Origin: Aquibacillus albus
Lineage (GTDB): Bacteria; Bacillota; Bacilli; Bacillales; Amphibacillaceae
Reading direction: 5' to 3'
Length of the DNA stretch: 36,149 nt
NCBI RefSeq assembly: GCF_016908325.1
Contig: NZ_JAFBDR010000035.1
Coordinates: 1-36,149, forward strand
Below, piece by piece: positions 33,601 to 36,149 of the stretch; positions within the stretch are counted from its first letter, which is position 1, and each line of letters starts with the position of its first letter. The position numbers and the translations under genes were made by a program. The notes below the pieces were generated by a model that saw only the letters and a list, made by a program, of their open reading frames with translations, was not told the origin of the DNA and ran no database searches.

Positions 33601-35266
33601 AATCAAAATGAATCCATTGCTCGGATTGAATTAATTGCAGCAGCTGCTTCATGTACAATGGATTTCCTGCTGTTTTTCGATAGATTAATTGAGCTAGCCC
33701 TTTACTTTCTGGTAAACTGCTTTCAAGCGTATCTGCGATAAATTGCTCCACTTCCGTAATAGACAAATGCGAGGTGTCAATTTCCGTCGTTTTTACTCCA
33801 AATTGATCCATCTGTTTCAATCGATGATAAACTAAGTCAAAAGCCGCGAATTCATTTTTTCTACACGAACCAATAACCATAAACCGGTGGCTGTTCGGAT
33901 TCGTTAATAACGAATAGACAAGCTTTAGCGATGCATAGTCTGCCCAATGAATGTCATCAAGGAACAGCACTAACGGATGGTTCACATTTGCAAATACTTG
34001 GACAAATTGGTTAAACACTTGGATAAAACGGTTGGCAGATTCCGCATCAGAAACAACCTCAACTGGCGGCTGTTCACCGATTAGAGCAGCTAATTCCGGA
34101 ATCACATCGGTTAAAATTCGACCATTGTTACCGACTGCATCCTGGATATTGTTCTTCCACTCCTCCACTTGTTCATCGCTTTGCATTAAAATTTGCGTGA
34201 CAATATCGCGAAATGCTTCTACTAATGAATAATACGGAATTTTTTGCTGCATTTGATCAAATTTCCCGCACCCAATGTATGCTCGGTGTTGAACCATCGA
34301 CCGAAATTGATTTTTTACCAACGTTGTTTTTCCAATCCCAGCTGGTCCACTCACAAAAACGAGTTCGGCCGATCCAAAAGCTGCTCGTTGAAACACATCA
34401 TACAATGCCTTCATTTCTGTTTCTCTTCCATAAAAAGCCGTTGGAATCGAGAAATCCCCATCAAAGGAGCCTAACGATAATCGGAATGGCTGAATATTCC
34501 CATTCTCACTTAACTCCTTCCAGCAGATTAACAAATCCTTGGCAAGGTGCTGTGTACATTGGTACCGTTTATCAGGGTCTTTGTTCAAAAGCGTTAAAAT
34601 AATTTTACTAACCATCTTGGGAATGGTCCGGTTCATCCGTGTTAACGGGACCGGCTCGACAGCGATATGATTGTGCCTCCAATCCTTCTCTTCATTTCCC
34701 GGGAAAGGCGTTTTCCCATTCGTAAACAGTTCATATAACAGCAAGCCAAATTTGTATAAATCCGAACGAAGATCATAGTCCTTTCCTTTATGTACGAGTG
34801 CCTCCGGTGCTTGATACTTCTCTTTGTTTCGTTCGTCAAAATAAGGTACAGGTAATATTTTTACGGTTTTATCGTTTGCTAGGATAAGTTGATCGAGAAT
34901 AATGGTTAGATGTCGTTTGTTTTGCTGATGAAATTCATAGAAGGTGTCCACTAACTGAATGGCAATCCCTAGTATATCTGTCGTCGATAGCTCCTTATTT
35001 TTTAAAATTTGTCTCAAGGATCTGCCGTCCGTATCATTGAAAACCATACTGTCACCGTGAACAGATAAAGGACTCCATACATTAGGTAAGCGAAATCGAA
35101 GGTGTTGTTGAAGCTCTTTTTTTAATTGAAGTGACTTGTATTCCGAATTCCCTGGTGCCCGCCGCAATAGTACATTTTTGCCGGTTGATGTGTGAAGCGC
35201 TTTCAAATACTCGAAATCGCTAATCCTCCACGTTGGTTCAACCTCTTGATACTCATTCTGACCCAT
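30638..35266 (-). CDS. Large pseudokinase-STAND-TPR-GAF-LuxR regulator (1542 residues)
   Basis: Domains in order: a protein-kinase-like domain (about 10-255), a STAND/AAA-type ATPase with Walker A GPAGIGKT at 307-314 and Walker B LVLFLDD at 432-438, a long helical TPR-like region (about 650-1250), a GAF-like domain (about 1290-1430) and a LuxR-type HTH at 1478-1542 (ELTERELEIINLMAAGLSNQ). The kinase part keeps APEA and SDLYKFGLLLYEL, but the HRD-x-K-x-x-N line reads HLTIILDQ and the DFG position reads PVP, so catalysis is unlikely. I use the ATG at 35266, preceded by GGGGGAAGGGG, because the ATG at 35326 has no ribosome binding site and lies in the shared promoter motif. It probably senses a ligand, is gated by ATP and regulates the polysaccharide units. 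Confidence 0.88.
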   Translation of the reverse strand: MGQNEYQEVEPTWRISDFEYLKALHTSTGKNVLLRRAPGNSEYKSLQLKKELQQHLRFRLPNVWSPLSVHGDSMVFNDTDGRSLRQILKNKELSTTDILGIAIQLVDTFYEFHQQNKRHLTIILDQLILANDKTVKILPVPYFDERNKEKYQAPEALVHKGKDYDLRSDLYKFGLLLYELFTNGKTPFPGNEEKDWRHNHIAVEPVPLTRMNRTIPKMVSKIILTLLNKDPDKRYQCTQHLAKDLLICWKELSENGNIQPFRLSLGSFDGDFSIPTAFYGRETEMKALYDVFQRAAFGSAELVFVSGPAGIGKTTLVKNQFRSMVQHRAYIGCGKFDQMQQKIPYYSLVEAFRDIVTQILMQSDEQVEEWKNNIQDAVGNNGRILTDVIPELAALIGEQPPVEVVSDAESANRFIQVFNQFVQVFANVNHPLVLFLDDIHWADYASLKLVYSLLTNPNSHRFMVIGSCRKNEFAAFDLVYHRLKQMDQFGVKTTEIDTSHLSITEVEQFIADTLESSLPESKGLAQLIYRKTAGNPLYMKQLLQLIQSEQWIHFDSVSQKWNWDEIAIQGVKDHDQIIEYMMEKIDQSPPKLIEVLKVAACLGYAFYENDLNRFSTLPAKDVQEGLVLAQQEGLILSPDLARGKKRYQFFHNQIQQMAYAFVRDSEKQAIHLKIGRFLGTVLSTDKSTDNILFKAVNHYNKGMHLITEAEEQEKLLTLNYRAAQKAKSAAAYHNAKYYYRHAIQFIDQEKWTNAYDFCYQLFLEVSNVEYLCGNFEVADAINADLLQMAKGWRESALVYRQKITQLISQEKYKEAIEMGIFSVAQVGVKLPLAPDNTELKEAIRRTRQLFPNGFEALRNLPDATNEDMKQAMNIMVQLMLPAFFQNRSVFVLIVNKLMELIMQHGKIEDAPTIYARYGLFLCAGLEEFDKSYEIGKIAVELADQQAIPSVQCKVYIIFGGVICSWYKDVQQGEEYVKKAIDLGLSVGDLITTNMAVGKHINMVYPWQSLDAIIETNKNYLDILDQTNDHFLQNSVYANIQFARCLQGLTNDRLTLNDSSFDEDSFIDTVRKKDRGKGLIFQYLTYKLQIHYINGEYQSAVNYALKAEDYLDHNSYLSHYGEYLFYKALSILKAWQSFEGDEQKHLLREMAKILRKFSIWRQHNPVAFEHREWLLRAEYATMQDFPEKAELLYEQAIKSAKKSHYDQNLAITYELAAQFYLEQGKSSMIQNYLEEAVLAYTKWGARPKAKAIRETYSEYFPTEKQEALLEHTDDDAFAQAELEAYPINNLANIMKASESLSSDMDFNHSLKELMFSIKRESLAEKAVLFTKEDNAIIVTSIVKGTTEFSLLAERLEESAEVPQQIVRFVDRTKKMILIDDMLHHQTYQQDSYMRKQMPRSVLCLPILFQGQFKGILYLENRWIANLFSEEQANVIKYLGTQAMFVTKLMETFDVKEANQTNVTTIEEEEPNPDMMILDELTERELEIINLMAAGLSNQEIARTLGLKVGTVKVHNHNIFSKLDVNRRTKAVFKAKELKLIDNV

Positions 35267-35323
35267 TTTAATACCCCTTCCCCCTGTTAAAATGATACCT
35301 AGTACTTTTTTCTTATGATATAG

Positions 35324-35343
35324 CATATATTACCAAAGTTATA
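35324..35343 (-). promoter_or_regulatory. Shared promoter-region motif, site A (upstream of the large regulator)
   Basis: On the minus strand TATAACTTTGGTAATATATG matches sites B and C apart from a 2-nt insertion. It is 57 bp before the preferred start codon. The same motif upstream of the regulator and of the two polysaccharide units suggests autoregulation plus control of the units. Confidence 0.55.
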
Positions 35344-35348
35344 CAATT

Positions 35349-35363
35349 TTGAAAACGTTTTTA
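35349..35363. promoter_or_regulatory. cre-like site (CcpA) upstream of the regulator
   Basis: TTGAAAACGTTTTTA fits the Bacillus catabolite-responsive-element consensus WTGNAANCGNWNNCW with one mismatch (T for C near the end). It lies just upstream of motif site A. A minus-strand TTGACA lies a few bases further upstream (around 35377). The remaining bases to the right-hand array (35380-35530) hold no gene. Confidence 0.4.
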
Positions 35364-35530
35364 CACAAATTTTTGTCAACTTTTTACAATGTGTAAACCG
35401 TTGGTACATAAGGGGTTCCGCGTATTTTGTTGGTTGTTGTTGAGGTTTGTCGAAGAAGAGTGAATTGGGTGGATTTTCTGCGGCGTGGTGATTGGGAATT
35501 TCGGTGGAGATGAGAGGAAATAATGGGACG

Positions 35531-36056
35531 GTGCGCGTGAATGGTGCTGGGGTGAGAGTAAATTCGGGTGCGGTGCGCATATATGGAGCTAGAGTGAGAG
35601 TAAATTCCGGATTCGTGCGCATAAACAGTGCTAGAATGAGAGTAAATCCAGATTCCGTGCGCATAAACTCCGCTTGATTGAGAGTAAATTCCGGATTCGT
35701 GCGCATATACATCGCTAGAATGAGAGTAAATCCAGATTCCGTGCGCATAAACGCTGCTTGAATGAGAGTAAATCTAGCATCCGTGCGCATAAACGGCGCT
35801 AGAATGAGAGTAAATCCAGCATCCGTGCGCATAAAATCTGCTTGAATGAGAAAAAATACCGGATCCGTGCGCATAAACGCTGCTAGAGTGAGAATAAATC
35901 CAGATTCCGTGCGCATAAACAGTGCTAGAATGAGAGTAGATTCCGGGGCTGTGCGCATAATCACCGCTTGAATGAGAGTAAATTCCGGATTCGTGCGCAT
36001 AATCACCGCTTGAATGAGAGTAAATCCAGATTCCGTGCGCATAAACATCGCTAGAA
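35531..36056. repeat. Right tandem array, 42-bp period, 12-13 units
   Basis: Units of about 42 bp carry GTGCGCATAAAC, a variable 3-6 nt, then GCTAGAATGAGAGTAAAT and CCAGATTC or CCGGATTC. In reverse complement the unit reads TTTATGCGCACGGAATCTGG and so on, corresponding to the left array in inverted orientation but with differences such as GGATTTACTCTCATTCT in place of GGATTTTCTCTCACTCT. Units at the inner end (35531-35600) are more degenerate. The array abuts the 93-bp inverted repeat. Long frames across it are by-products of the period. Confidence 0.9.
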
Positions 36057-36149
36057 GATAAAGTCCATATAATTGTGTAAAAAGAAAGGTCATCATCATG
36101 ACCCCATGTTACAATGTTTTCGACCAAGAAAATAGTAAATGGAGGTAAT
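36057..36149. repeat. Right copy of the 93-bp perfect inverted repeat
   Basis: This is the exact reverse complement of 3-95. It ends the window with GGAGGTAAT, a ribosome-binding-site-like sequence reading outward, so an outward gene may begin just beyond the window. The contained palindrome GGTCATCATCATGACC lies at 36088-36103. Confidence 0.95.

Noticed and set aside
35267-35326. Upstream ATG (35326) as start of the large regulator
   Set aside because: It has no ribosome binding site and lies inside the shared promoter motif; the ATG at 35266 has a strong purine-rich site.
35531-36056. CRISPR array
   Set aside because: The period is only 42 bp, the variable parts are 3-6 nt, far too short for spacers, and no cas genes are present.
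35299-36127. Long repetitive ORFs over the right array, up to 266 residues
   Set aside because: Same cause as on the left: the period is a multiple of three. The frames also run through the promoter region of the large regulator.

Overview
The window looks like an AT-rich, low-GC Firmicute chromosome, most likely a spore-forming member of the Bacillaceae. The evidence is the strong GGAGG-type ribosome binding sites with many TTG and GTG starts, an Sda-like sporulation antikinase, a Bacillus-type structured repeat, a CapB/YwqD-type tyrosine kinase pair and a paeninodin-type lasso peptide cluster. Nearly every substantial gene is on the minus strand, so the window reads from high to low coordinates.

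The whole 36 kb is framed by a perfect 93-bp inverted repeat (3-95 and 36057-36149). Inside each copy lies an array of 42-bp tandem repeats, about 6 units on the left and 12-13 on the right. The two arrays are related but diverged, and they point in opposite directions.

From the right: a 1542-residue regulator (30638-35266) with a degenerate protein-kinase domain, a STAND-type ATPase, a TPR-like helical region, a GAF-like domain and a LuxR-type HTH. Next come a small sporulation-type locus (an Sda homologue and a convergent 44-residue ORF) and a Wzz-like/tyrosine-kinase pair (28173-29592) that ends in a clear terminator. After a Bacillus-type dispersed repeat and a long leader with a structured RNA resembling the eps-associated RNA (EAR), a polysaccharide operon runs from 27201 to 11943. 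It holds galU, an initiating sugar-phosphate transferase, ugd, fcl, gmd, wzy, several glycosyltransferases, wzx and manC. This set implies a Wzy-dependent polymer supplied with UDP-glucose, UDP-glucuronate, GDP-mannose and GDP-L-fucose, comparable in precursors to colanic acid. An 18-20 nt motif lies upstream of the regulator, of the Wzz/kinase pair and of the galU operon, so the three units may be co-regulated.

A terminator at 11676-11707 separates this from the left third, a two-product lasso peptide cluster. An orphan NarL-type response regulator (10880-11560) is followed by B2 (leader peptidase), a nucleotidyltransferase-like gene, cyclase C1, precursor A1, an HPr-kinase-like gene K, B1 (RRE), the ABC exporter D, a second cyclase C2 and a second precursor A2. 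The two precursors are not in the supplied ORF list and were read directly from the sequence. Both are 43 residues, with a leader ending in Thr-Met, a predicted 9-residue ring closed on Asp9, a 24-residue core and a C-terminal serine that K is expected to phosphorylate. Each C-A module is preceded, directly or at the operon start, by the same bipartite promoter (TTACTGAAAGT, 11 nt, TTTACTATA-C/A-T). Each precursor is followed by a hairpin. An LCP-family gene (382-1293) closes the coding region beside the left array.
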